33,978 bases of DNA. Origin: an uncultured Prevotella sp. Its GTDB lineage: Bacteria; Bacteroidota; Bacteroidia; Bacteroidales; Bacteroidaceae. Under the pieces are notes generated by a model. It searched no databases and was not told the DNA's origin. It worked only from the letters and a program-made list of their open reading frames with translations. How positions within the stretch are numbered: the stretch's first letter is position 1; every line of letters begins with the position of its first letter. The DNA is taken from NCBI GenBank assembly GCA_947170725.1, contig CAMVUM010000032.1:1-33978 (forward strand). The letters are read 5' to 3'. Made by a program: the position numbers and the translations under genes. Of the stretch, positions 1 through 8,188 are shown in pieces.

Positions 1-1467
1 ATTCTACGATGTATGAAAATGGCTATCGATACATGGGAAAGTAAGATAATTATAAAATATCCTTTTATTATTAAATTGGAAATAAGTGAAAATCTTAATC
101 CTAATATAGAAATACAAACAAATGTCTTGTATTCATATGCTAACCGTGAAGCTGTACCTTCAAGCTTATATTATCAAGAATATAAGTATTCAACTAACAA
201 CATTTCAGGAACAATTGTATTAAATGCTAATATTGAATGGAATTATTCTTGGGCGGACGATGAAGGAATGAGTGGAACCGATAATCTAACAACCGCATTG
301 TTACGTCATGTTGCCCACATATTGGGATTCGGTTCGACAGAAGCTAAGCGAGGAGATGAATATGGATTTACTATAAAGCATTTTGCATCAAAATTCGACA
401 AGATGGTAAATAACGGACAACAAACCTTGGCATCATTGGCATTCAATGGAAACAATGATGACTTTGAAAACTTTTTTAAATCAGACCTATACCTTCAACT
501 TCCAAACAACAGATATCCATTGTATAGTTCTCCGACCGGATATGTTCAATATAGAACTGGAAAATATTTTTCTTTGAAAAAGAATAATATCATGAATTAT
601 CCATACGGAGATAAAACAGAGTTGCAAGGTATAAATGAAGAAACACTTGAGGTGATGGAAGCCATTGGTTGGTCTGTCAACCCATACGATGTAAAGATTA
701 CAAGTCTTGATGTTGATATTAACGGATACGGGAGCATATATTTACTTATGACTTTCAATGCCTATGATTCCGATAATAACATTATCAGAAACGCGACATG
801 GACGTATCAATTATACAATGGGAAAGAATATATAGACAAACAGTCAATATCAGGTTCTTCATTTACAATAATGCCGGATATTGAAACAGGTGAATATAAT
901 GACGAATTCGTATTTCAACAGGCACGAATTATTTGCTCTGTTGAAAAGAACGGAAAAACAGAGCGATATAATTATCCTCTGTATTTGGAATTAAAACCAC
1001 TTTTTATAGACTATGAAATTTCCAATATTAAAGAAAATTATGACAGCCGATACTATAGCTACGATATCAAATTGAGACATATAGGCGTAAACAATGGGGT
1101 TGTATTCGTATGTAATGATGGTGGAGAAACTATAAATCACAGAATAAAAAATGAATATGAGACACAAATACATGTCTCAAAAGCATATAAATATGGGACG
1201 TCTTATCTTGATATCACACTCAATAATCAATATGGATCAACAGGAAGATTCCTATACATTAACACTAACCTTTTCAAGAATAACATATCAACAAATTCCA
1301 CAGTGAAAATGAATCCGGTTGATTTAAATAGTGGCGATTTTGACGTGTACACAATCCATGGAATAAAATTGAAAAATGTCACTGACATAAATAGTTTACC
1401 TAAAGGAGAATATATAATCAAGAATAACAAACATCAATGGCAAGGCGAAAAGTATATAATAAAGTAA
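1..1467 (+). CDS. Secreted degenerate metzincin-like protein, 5'-truncated by window edge
   Basis: The reading frame is open to base 1, so the ATG at 13 is probably internal. Its first residues (KMAIDTWESKI) align with residues of about 65-78 in the two downstream paralogs (GAFEHACRLWEEKI), so roughly 60 N-terminal residues including a signal peptide lie outside the window. Counting from the ATG at 13, the zinc-protease position at about residues 98-108 reads RHVAHILGFGS where an active metzincin would have HExxHxxGF. The first His and the catalytic Glu are missing, and only the second His and the GF remain. A Met-turn-like IMNY follows near residue 193, with a downstream IGW that fits the family. 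Beta-rich repeats fill the C-terminal half. The tail (SLPKGEYII...EKYIIK) resembles Bacteroidetes type IX secretion sorting domains. The likely role is a secreted or surface non-catalytic protein. The fold is inferred from motif positions only. Confidence 0.75.
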   Translation: MLRCMKMAIDTWESKIIIKYPFIIKLEISENLNPNIEIQTNVLYSYANREAVPSSLYYQEYKYSTNNISGTIVLNANIEWNYSWADDEGMSGTDNLTTALLRHVAHILGFGSTEAKRGDEYGFTIKHFASKFDKMVNNGQQTLASLAFNGNNDDFENFFKSDLYLQLPNNRYPLYSSPTGYVQYRTGKYFSLKKNNIMNYPYGDKTELQGINEETLEVMEAIGWSVNPYDVKITSLDVDINGYGSIYLLMTFNAYDSDNNIIRNATWTYQLYNGKEYIDKQSISGSSFTIMPDIETGEYNDEFVFQQARIICSVEKNGKTERYNYPLYLELKPLFIDYEISNIKENYDSRYYSYDIKLRHIGVNNGVVFVCNDGGETINHRIKNEYETQIHVSKAYKYGTSYLDITLNNQYGSTGRFLYINTNLFKNNISTNSTVKMNPVDLNSGDFDVYTIHGIKLKNVTDINSLPKGEYIIKNNKHQWQGEKYIIK

Positions 1468-1850
1468 TCATTCTGTTGTCAACATTCTGCTTGACATCAG
1501 TAAGTCTGTTCGCACAATACGATTTTAGTCACATGCGTTTGGGTGCGGAAGTAAATGGGAAATAGGTCTGCGATAAAGTTGTGTTACATGACAATGATAC
1601 ATGTACATTCTTTCTCATGGACAAGAATGGCAATAAAGTAACTTATCTCCCTTCAGAGAAAAACTATTCGTTTGAATGGAATTTAAAGTTTCCGACTATA
1701 TCAGGAGGAACTCGCAGTTGCAGAATCAACACAACCAGGTACGGCTCCATTATCGGTATAAAAATAACCCCAACAGGATTATTTGAAAGAAATTTCGCTG
1801 ACACCAATGCAAATCCAAAAGATTTTGGATACAGAGTTCTGTACGTATAA
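1437..1850 (+). pseudogene. Small secreted protein interrupted by in-frame TAG
   Basis: Reading from the ATG at 1437, in a different frame and overlapping the end of the previous gene by 31 bases, gives a convincing signal peptide (MARRKVYNKVIILLSTFCL, then ...SLFAQ). It continues as YDFSHMRLGAEVNGK up to a TAG at 1563-1565. The same frame then resumes (VCDKVVLHDNDTC) and runs 95 more codons to a stop at 1848-1850. Without the TAG the product would be about 137 residues: a signal peptide plus a small beta-rich domain. A GTG at 1581 could start a shorter protein lacking the export signal, which I consider unlikely. I do not recognise the domain. A GAG or CAG to TAG point mutation is the simplest explanation, and sequencing error is possible. 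TAG serves as the normal stop of the next gene, so recoding is unlikely. Confidence 0.6.
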
Positions 1851-1896
1851 CTAATTATAATGAGAAAACAACAAGAGAAAATAAAACAGAAGTATT

Positions 1897-3714
1897 ATGA
1901 AAAAGATTCTTTTTTTATTTATGTGTATGTTCCATATTGGATTACATGCGCAAGATGATTCCAAAGGTGTTTTTGTTTCGAGCGACAACTCTATGACAAT
2001 CCTTGAGAAACCTGGCATTAGGAATATTGCTGGAGGAACTGTAATTAATGTAGAATACGTAGGAAATGGCTTTAATGATAAGATTAAAGGTGCATTTGAA
2101 CACGCTTGCCGCCTTTGGGAAGAAAAGATACCAACAACATTCCCAATAAAACTTTCCGTGAAATTCTCAAACATATCAAATTCACAATGTCTTGCGACTG
2201 TTAATGTAATCAATTCCGATACATATTCAGGATATGACAAGGTTTATGACAAACGCTTTGGTCAAATAAAACACTTTTGGAATTGCCCCTCTATAGAATA
2301 CATTAGAGATGAACCGGATGCTATTATTACATTCACATCGCGTAAAGTTTTTGACTATAATATCAATGGAAGTGAAATTGCAGACGGGAAATATGATTTT
2401 GTCACCGTCGCCATTCAAGCCATAGGGAAAGCTGTTGGGTTTATGTGTACAGCAACACATACTGACGAACAGAGTTTTGAGATGTTGACGCCATGTAACC
2501 ATTTTACAAGTGTAATCCTTTCCAACGATGCCACTAAGAATTATCAATATGCGACATCTGACAATGCTTTTATAAAGCAATGGAAACTTCATAGCCCTGC
2601 TGATTTTGACAACAGGTTTTCACTTAGCTATTTCCAAAAAGATCCATCAAACACTGAGACATTGTTTATGCAACCAGGAATAGCAAAAGGTTCAGTAATC
2701 AGGTATATAGGAAAAAGCATAGATGATTTTTTTGATAAATGCGGTTGGAATGATTATGAAATTGCAACAAGTATCAGCGGTTCCAGTTCTAAAATAATAA
2801 CTCCAGCATCTACAGAACATGTGATACCATTTCAAGGCACGCAAACAAATAATGTTCCTAAAAAAGTTCCCAGTATGATATATTCTGAGGATTCGGAATT
2901 AGTTGACTATATCTACAACATGGCAGAATTTGGAACTGAAGGAAATTTTATTCTTATGAAAGATGGCTCATGGAAAAAGTTCGATAATTACGGTGATCTT
3001 TCTGAAAAAGAAAACTATGCGAGAACAAGCGACGGATATGTCAGACTGAAGCATGTCTATTATTCCTATGGTCCAAGTGGTTCAAGCGGATATTATAATG
3101 CCTATGCAGATTATCAACTCTATGATTTCCTGCCGCAAGTTCCGGAAGCTTCGATGAATAGCTACACACGCAGTACTGAATTTAATTCTCCTCAAAAAAT
3201 CAGGGCACAAAGCCTTTCGTTTAACGCAACTGACAACGAATATTTTGATGTGGAAATAGGATTCAAAAATACAGAGGGCTGCGAGGCTATTTTGGTAGAA
3301 CAGACCGACTCTGATTATCCAGTTCCTTTTACTTATTTTGTAGATGTAAATCAAGGATATTTTACTGCTTTTATGAACAGAAAATATACATCTACATTCA
3401 AACTGACATATTACAATGAAAATGGCATGAACGAAGGGGAGCCATTTACGATTGATCTAAGGAATAAGTTTTCACATAAGTTAGACCTTGACCTTGTAGT
3501 AACAGATAACGCATTGAAATACGAGTTCAAAGGAGACAAACTGGTTGATAATATATTTTATACTCTAACATCAATAGACAAATACACAATTGTAAACACA
3601 GGAAACTTACTTAATACCGCAGGAAGCATAGATATAAGTAATATCCCTAAAGGGACGTATGTTTTCACTATCAATGCTAATGGGGAAACATATTCCTCTA
3701 AATTTGTAAAATAG
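1897..3714 (+). CDS. Secreted degenerate metzincin-like protein, paralog 2
   Basis: A 605-residue protein starting with a signal peptide (MKKILFLFMCMFHIGLHAQ, cleavage probably after AQ). The N-terminal domain contains the block GAFEHACRLWEEKI (about 65-78), seen in secreted zinc metalloproteases of Bacteroidetes. The expected HExxHxxGF site, near residue 173, reads QAIGKAVGF: both His ligands and the catalytic Glu are gone. MQPGIAKGS near residue 258 sits where the Met-turn would be and is followed by a CGW motif. The central part has no domain I recognise. The C-terminus (ISNIPKGTYVFTINANG... to FVK) is a T9SS-like sorting tail. It is highly similar to the gene at 3975, indicating a tandem duplication. 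Expected location is extracellular or cell surface, as a binding or structural protein rather than a protease. The stop codon is TAG. Confidence 0.8.
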   Translation: MKKILFLFMCMFHIGLHAQDDSKGVFVSSDNSMTILEKPGIRNIAGGTVINVEYVGNGFNDKIKGAFEHACRLWEEKIPTTFPIKLSVKFSNISNSQCLATVNVINSDTYSGYDKVYDKRFGQIKHFWNCPSIEYIRDEPDAIITFTSRKVFDYNINGSEIADGKYDFVTVAIQAIGKAVGFMCTATHTDEQSFEMLTPCNHFTSVILSNDATKNYQYATSDNAFIKQWKLHSPADFDNRFSLSYFQKDPSNTETLFMQPGIAKGSVIRYIGKSIDDFFDKCGWNDYEIATSISGSSSKIITPASTEHVIPFQGTQTNNVPKKVPSMIYSEDSELVDYIYNMAEFGTEGNFILMKDGSWKKFDNYGDLSEKENYARTSDGYVRLKHVYYSYGPSGSSGYYNAYADYQLYDFLPQVPEASMNSYTRSTEFNSPQKIRAQSLSFNATDNEYFDVEIGFKNTEGCEAILVEQTDSDYPVPFTYFVDVNQGYFTAFMNRKYTSTFKLTYYNENGMNEGEPFTIDLRNKFSHKLDLDLVVTDNALKYEFKGDKLVDNIFYTLTSIDKYTIVNTGNLLNTAGSIDISNIPKGTYVFTINANGETYSSKFVK

Positions 3715-3734
3715 CATTTTTTATATTCGTAAAA

Positions 3735-3787
3735 GTCGGCATTTTGATTGAATTTCCATATTCAGAATATTCAACCCAAATGCCGAC
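3735..3787 (+). terminator. Long hairpin after paralog 2
   Basis: Bases 3735-3753 and 3769-3787 form an inverted repeat of 19 bases with two mismatches (outer arm GTCGGCATTT pairs with AAATGCCGAC) around a 15-base loop. It starts 20 bases after the stop codon. No clean U-tract follows, so it may be a 3' stabilising hairpin or a weak or bidirectional terminator rather than a classical intrinsic terminator. Confidence 0.5.
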
Positions 3788-3796
3788 ATATACGCA

Positions 3797-3925
3797 GGCC
3801 TGATAGACTCTACGGAAGGTTGTCATACTATACAATCATTAACGACAGTGTATGAGCCTTGAAGTGCGCACACTCGCGAGGCTACCAACACACCCGGACG
3901 TTTCAAGAGGCGGTAAATCAGGTTG
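3797..3925 (+). other. Possible structured leader before paralog 3
   Basis: This part of the 260-base spacer has nested short complementarities: CCTGAT (3799-3804) with ATCAGG (3917-3922) could close a domain, and TCATAC with GTATGA and AGCCT with AGGCT could form inner hairpins. It is more GC-rich than the flanking genes and holds no ORF. The individual stems are only 5-6 bp, so this is suggestive only. A similar CCTGATAAGAC string occurs downstream of paralog 3 at about 5792. Confidence 0.25.
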
Positions 3926-3974
3926 CCCGAGCGAGCTATTTTAATCTCACATCAATCAAATAAAAACAAAAGTC

Positions 3975-5765
3975 ATGAGAAAAACATTTTTCATCTGCAT
4001 GTGCATGTTCTGCACCATATTAAATGCGCAAAACAACTCTACCTGTATTTTCGCTTTAGACGATACGCCAATGACAATTCTTGAAAAAACCGATATGCGA
4101 AGTATTGCCGGAGGTACGATTATCAATGTTGACTATGATGATGGTGATGGTAAAATCACAAACACCATGAAAGGTGCGTTTGAACACGCCTGCCGCCTTT
4201 GGGAAGAAAAGATACCGACGACCTATCCCATTAGACTATCCGTGAAGCTATCAGACATACCGGAGCAACAATGTCTTGCCACTGTGAACATAAACAGTTC
4301 CTATACATATTCCGGATATGACAAGGTCTACGATAAGCGTTTTGGCCAAATAAAGTCACATTGGACTTGTCCTTCTATAGAATATATCAGAGACGAACCG
4401 GATGCTATCATCACATTCACATCGCGCAACGTTTTTGACTATAACATCAATGGAAGTGAAATTGCAGACGGGAAATATGATTTTGTCACCGTCGCAATTC
4501 AGGCCATCGGAAAGGCCATCGGATTTATGTGTACAGCAGCTAAGACCGGTGAGCAGGGGCTGGAAATGTCGGTTCCTTGCAACCGTTTCACAAGCGTAAT
4601 TCTTTCCAACGATGCCATTAAGAATTATCAATATGCGACATCCGGCAATGCCTCTATAAAGCAATGGAAACTCTATAGCCCAGTAGATTTCGACAACAGA
4701 TTTTCGCTCAGCTACTTCCAAGACGATCCGTCAAACCCAGAAACATTGTTTATGCAACCTGGAATAGCCAAAGGTTCAGTAATCAGGCATATAGGAAAAA
4801 GCATAGATGATTTTTTTGATAAATGCGGTTGGAATGATTATGATGATGCGGCGTATTCAAGAAAAATAACTCCTGCATCCACAGGTAATGTAATACCTTT
4901 CCAAGATACGCAAACCGGCTACGGTCATAAGACAGTCACAAGTGCGTCAGACGCTGACGGATTGGACGAATATGTCAGCAATCTGGCGGAATTTGGACAA
5001 CAAGGAAAATTTGTTCTCATGCGAGACGGGGCATGGAAAGAGTTTGATAGTTATGGTGATTTGTCAAAAGAAGAAGACTACGCGAGAACAAGCGACGGAT
5101 ATGTCAGACTGAAACATGTTTATTATTCACACGATCCAAACGGATATTATAATGGTCATGTGGAATATCAGCTCTATGATTTCCCGCCACAAGTTCCGGA
5201 AGCGTCGATGAACAGCTACACACGCAATACTGAATTTAATTCTCCTCAAAAAATCAGAGCACAAAGCCGTTCGTTTAACACTGTTGATCACGAATATCTT
5301 GATGTGGAAATAGGATTCAAAAACACAGAGGGCTGTAAAGAAATTCTTGTTGAGCAAACCGACTCTGATTATCCGGTTCCTTTTACTTATATTGCAGATG
5401 TAAACCAAGGATATTTTACTGCTTTTATGGACAGGAAATATACATCTACATTCAAACTCACATATTACAATGAAAATGGATGGAATGAAAGTGAACCTTT
5501 CACAATAGACCTCAGGAACGATTTATCGTGCGTATTGGAGCTAACAGTGGACAATGATTTGAAATATAACCTCAAAGAAGAAAAAATCAGCGAAAACGAC
5601 AATATCAGCTATACACTGACATCAATAGCCAATCACGCGATTATCCGCAGCGGCAATTTGCGTGAGACAAAAGGAAGCATTGACATTAGCGATATTCCCA
5701 AAGGAATATATATATTTACGGTAAATGTAAACGGAAAGAAATGTTCTTCAAAGTTCATAAGATGA
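3975..5765 (+). CDS. Secreted degenerate metzincin-like protein, paralog 3
   Basis: A 596-residue tandem copy of the gene at 1897 with the same architecture. The signal peptide is MRKTFFICMCMFCTILNAQ, the GAFEHACRLWEEKI block follows at about residue 70, and a dead active-site motif QAIGKAIGF lies near residue 175. MQPGIAKGS and CGW occur near residue 260, and the tail ISDIPKGIYIFTVNVNG is T9SS-like. Identity to paralog 2 is patchy at DNA level: some stretches of dozens of bases are identical (around 4790-4845), while the linker near 4850-4980 is quite different. That fits duplication followed by divergence and possibly gene conversion. No function is assigned. Because all three copies lost catalytic residues in different ways, a non-enzymatic surface role is inferred. 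Confidence 0.8.
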   Translation: MRKTFFICMCMFCTILNAQNNSTCIFALDDTPMTILEKTDMRSIAGGTIINVDYDDGDGKITNTMKGAFEHACRLWEEKIPTTYPIRLSVKLSDIPEQQCLATVNINSSYTYSGYDKVYDKRFGQIKSHWTCPSIEYIRDEPDAIITFTSRNVFDYNINGSEIADGKYDFVTVAIQAIGKAIGFMCTAAKTGEQGLEMSVPCNRFTSVILSNDAIKNYQYATSGNASIKQWKLYSPVDFDNRFSLSYFQDDPSNPETLFMQPGIAKGSVIRHIGKSIDDFFDKCGWNDYDDAAYSRKITPASTGNVIPFQDTQTGYGHKTVTSASDADGLDEYVSNLAEFGQQGKFVLMRDGAWKEFDSYGDLSKEEDYARTSDGYVRLKHVYYSHDPNGYYNGHVEYQLYDFPPQVPEASMNSYTRNTEFNSPQKIRAQSRSFNTVDHEYLDVEIGFKNTEGCKEILVEQTDSDYPVPFTYIADVNQGYFTAFMDRKYTSTFKLTYYNENGWNESEPFTIDLRNDLSCVLELTVDNDLKYNLKEEKISENDNISYTLTSIANHAIIRSGNLRETKGSIDISDIPKGIYIFTVNVNGKKCSSKFIR

Positions 5766-5813
5766 CACCATATTAATTGAACGGTACAGATCCTGATAAG
5801 ACCCACTAACATG

Positions 5814-5858
5814 GAGGCAAGCCCCGAGAATTTCGTCCACCGGAACGGGGCAAACCTC
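5814..5858 (+). terminator. GC-rich hairpin after paralog 3
   Basis: GAGG (5814-5817) and GCCCCG (5821-5826) pair with CGGGGC (5846-5851) and CCTC (5855-5858), leaving a 19-base apical loop and a small internal loop. It lies 50 bases after the stop of paralog 3 and ahead of the next promoter, so a transcript-end structure is the natural reading. No U-tract follows. Confidence 0.4.
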
Positions 5859-5911
5859 AGATGCTTAACAATATTTTCAATACTTATTTCTTAATTCTTG
5901 ATAATAATTGC

Positions 5912-5919
5912 TAACTTTG
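5912..5919 (+). promoter_or_regulatory. Bacteroidetes -7 box for the methylmalonyl-CoA operon
   Basis: TAACTTTG matches the Bacteroidetes sigma-ABfr -7 consensus TAnnTTTG and sits 43 bases before the epimerase ATG. No clear TTTG -33 box is visible at the usual 19-21 base spacing. Confidence 0.6.
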
Positions 5920-5962
5920 CAGCCATTGTTAATATAAACCATTTTATATAAAAGGTATCTTT

Positions 5963-6367
5963 ATGAAGATTTCGCATATAGAACATTTGGGAATCGCTGT
6001 GCAGAGCATAGAGGAATCCCTGCCCTATTTCGAGGAAGTGTTAGGTCTGAAATGTTACAACGTAGAAGTAGTTGAAGATCAAAAGGTTAAAACCGCTTTC
6101 CTGAAATGTGGCGAGGTGAAGCTGGAGCTTTTGGAGCCGACATCACCTGACAGCACTATCCAGAAATGGCTTGACAAGGGCAATCACGGTGTGCATCACG
6201 TGGCTTTCTGCGTGGAGGACGGTGTGGCAAATGCCTTGGCTGAATGTGACGAGAAGGGTATCAGACTCATTGACAAGGCTCCGCGCAAAGGTGCAGAAAA
6301 CTTGAACATCGCTTTCCTGCACCCGAAGTCAACTGTTGGTATCCTTACTGAACTTTGTGAACACTAA
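5963..6367 (+). CDS. mce: Methylmalonyl-CoA epimerase
   Basis: A 134-residue single-domain VOC/glyoxalase-fold protein, the normal length for this enzyme. It interconverts (2S)- and (2R)-methylmalonyl-CoA in the succinate-propionate pathway in the cytosol. Visible signatures are the opening HIEHLGIAVQSIEESLPYFE with the first metal His, HGVHHVAFCVED in the second half with another metal His, and the closing GILTELCE with the C-terminal Glu ligand. It lies 15 bases upstream of the carboxyltransferase gene and is certainly co-transcribed. The ATG at 5963 follows a -7 box by 43 bases. Gene order and length make the glyoxalase alternative unlikely. Confidence 0.93.
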   Translation: MKISHIEHLGIAVQSIEESLPYFEEVLGLKCYNVEVVEDQKVKTAFLKCGEVKLELLEPTSPDSTIQKWLDKGNHGVHHVAFCVEDGVANALAECDEKGIRLIDKAPRKGAENLNIAFLHPKSTVGILTELCEH

Positions 6368-6382
6368 AAGCATAAGAATAAA

Positions 6383-7948
6383 ATGAGCAAACAATTAGAA
6401 AAGATCAAGCAACTCATCGAAAAACGTGAGCAGGCACGTCTTGGAGGTGGAGAAAAAGCTATAGAAAAGCAGCATGCACGTGGCAAATATACAGCACGCG
6501 AGCGCATTGACATGCTTCTTGACGAAGGTAGTTTCGAGGAATATGACATGTTCAAGCTCCACCGCTGCACGAACTTCGGAATGGAGAAGAAACTGTATCT
6601 GGGTGACGGCGTTGTGACCGGTTCGGGAACAATCGACGGTCGCCTTGTTTTCATATTTGCACAGGACTTCACCGTCAACGGAGGTTCACTCTCGGAGACA
6701 ATGTCTCAGAAGATATGCAAGGTGATGGATATGGCCATGAAGATGGGCGCACCGGTAATTGGCATCAACGACTCGGGTGGTGCACGTATTCAGGAAGGTA
6801 TCTGCGCACTGGCCGGATATGGTGAGATATTTGAGCGCAACATCCTCGCTTCAGGTGTAATCCCGCAGATCAGCGGTATCTTCGGCCCATGCGCCGGTGG
6901 TGCGGTATACTCCCCCGCCCTGACCGACTTCACACTGATGATGGAAAACACGTCATATATGTTCCTCACAGGCCCGAAGGTTGTTAAGACCGTTACCGGA
7001 GAAGACATCGACCAGGAGCACCTTGGAGGCGCAAGCGTTCATGCAACAAAGAGCGGTGTTACACACTTCACAGCTTCAACCGAAGAGGAAGGTCTGCAGA
7101 TGATCAAGACTCTGCTGAGCTACATCCCGTCAAACAACATGGAGACTGCTCCGCGTAAGAAGTGCGACGACCCCATCGACCGTTTGGAGGATAGCCTGAA
7201 CGAGATTATTCCCGAAAACCCGAACGAGGCATACGATATGTATAAGGTTATCGGTGCTATCGTCGACAATGGCGAGTTCTTCGAGGTTCAGCCCAAGTTC
7301 GCCCGCAACATCATCGTCGGATTTGCACGTTTCAACGGACAGAGCGTCGGCATCGTGGCAAACCAGCCGTCATGCTACGCCGGTGTATTGGACGTAAACG
7401 CAAGCCGCAAGGGAGCACGCTTTGTTCGTTTCTGCGACGCTTTCAATATTCCTATCGTTTCACTGGTTGACGTTCCCGGATTCTTGCCCGGTACAGGCCA
7501 GGAATACAACGCCGTCATTCTACATGGTGCAAAACTGCTCTATGCCTACGGAGAGGCCACAATTCCAAAGATTACGGTCACTCTGCGCAAGAGCTATGGT
7601 GGAAGCCACATCGTTATGGGATGCAAGCAACTGCGCGCAGACCTCAACTACGCATGGCCGTCAGCAGAAATCGCCGTTATGGGTGGTTCCGGTGCTGTTG
7701 CCGTTCTTTGTGCTAAAGAAGCCAAGGCAAAGAAAGAAGCCGGCGAAGATGTCAACGCGTTCCTTGCCGAGAAAGAGGAAGAGTACACAGAAATGTTTGC
7801 AAATCCATACCAAGCTGCAAAATACGGCTATATTGACGATGTGATAGAACCGCGCAACACCCGTTTCCGCATCTGCCGAGGTTTGGCTCAGCTCGCAACC
7901 AAGCGTGAGAGCCTGCCCGCAAAGAAGCACGGAAACATTCCCATGTAA
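6383..7948 (+). CDS. mmdA: Methylmalonyl-CoA decarboxylase/carboxyltransferase alpha subunit
   Basis: A 521-residue acyl-CoA carboxyltransferase of the MmdA/PccB family. It transfers the carboxyl group between methylmalonyl-CoA and the biotin carrier. The N-terminal half holds the acyl-CoA-binding crotonase-like domain with DSGGARIQEG near residue 130 and a GPCAGGAVYSPALTDF stretch near 170. The C-terminal half has VDVPGFLPGTGQE near 365 and SYGGSHIVMG near 403 for biotin binding. Length and motifs match the family from end to end. It sits between the epimerase and a small subunit plus biotin carrier, the arrangement of sodium-pumping decarboxylases. No biotin carboxylase is adjacent, which argues for decarboxylase or transcarboxylase use rather than an ATP-dependent propionyl-CoA carboxylase, unless that subunit is encoded elsewhere. 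Confidence 0.92.
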   Translation: MSKQLEKIKQLIEKREQARLGGGEKAIEKQHARGKYTARERIDMLLDEGSFEEYDMFKLHRCTNFGMEKKLYLGDGVVTGSGTIDGRLVFIFAQDFTVNGGSLSETMSQKICKVMDMAMKMGAPVIGINDSGGARIQEGICALAGYGEIFERNILASGVIPQISGIFGPCAGGAVYSPALTDFTLMMENTSYMFLTGPKVVKTVTGEDIDQEHLGGASVHATKSGVTHFTASTEEEGLQMIKTLLSYIPSNNMETAPRKKCDDPIDRLEDSLNEIIPENPNEAYDMYKVIGAIVDNGEFFEVQPKFARNIIVGFARFNGQSVGIVANQPSCYAGVLDVNASRKGARFVRFCDAFNIPIVSLVDVPGFLPGTGQEYNAVILHGAKLLYAYGEATIPKITVTLRKSYGGSHIVMGCKQLRADLNYAWPSAEIAVMGGSGAVAVLCAKEAKAKKEAGEDVNAFLAEKEEEYTEMFANPYQAAKYGYIDDVIEPRNTRFRICRGLAQLATKRESLPAKKHGNIPM

Positions 7949-8017
7949 TTATCTCTACATAGGAATTATTTGACGTGTTTTGCGTAAGGATTTGTTACAT
8001 TCAATAAAAAGGATATT

Positions 8018-8173
8018 ATGAAACAGGACAATGAAGTTTTCGCTGCAATAGCGTTGGCTCTTCATGAATTTAAGGGCAACAATGTACATGACAAAGAATC
8101 AGGCAAGATTACCATTGTCAGGCGTGACACACAGTGGAATGGACATGCGCTTACGATGACTGAACATCCATAA
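8018..8173 (+). CDS. Small epsilon/OadG C-terminus-like subunit of the decarboxylase
   Basis: A 51-residue ORF starting at the ATG at 8018 (MKQDNEVFAAIALALHEF...). It lies between the alpha subunit and the biotin carrier, 15 bases before the latter. Its pattern is an AAIALALHEF helix, then a short beta strand KITIVRR, then a Trp-containing tail. This resembles the C-terminal segment of OadG/MmdD delta subunits and the free epsilon subunit (MmdE, about 55 residues) described in Veillonella methylmalonyl-CoA decarboxylase, where it stabilises the complex. No transmembrane helix is present, so the usual membrane-anchoring N-terminal part of delta is missing. The assignment rests on position, size and this weak pattern. 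Confidence 0.6.
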   Translation: MKQDNEVFAAIALALHEFKGNNVHDKESGKITIVRRDTQWNGHALTMTEHP

Positions 8174-8188
8174 AAACCATATAGCCAT

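Noticed and set aside
1563..1565. TAG recoding (stop codon reassignment) to explain two TAG-interrupted genes
   Set aside because: TAG is the normal terminator of the intact gene ending at 3714, and the second interrupted gene (15447-15792) also carries a frameshift, so ordinary gene decay explains both.
3790..3970. tRNA-like cloverleaf in the spacer before paralog 3
   Set aside because: Short stems are present, but there is no T-loop GTTCRA, no acceptor stem of 7 bp and no anticodon arm in register.
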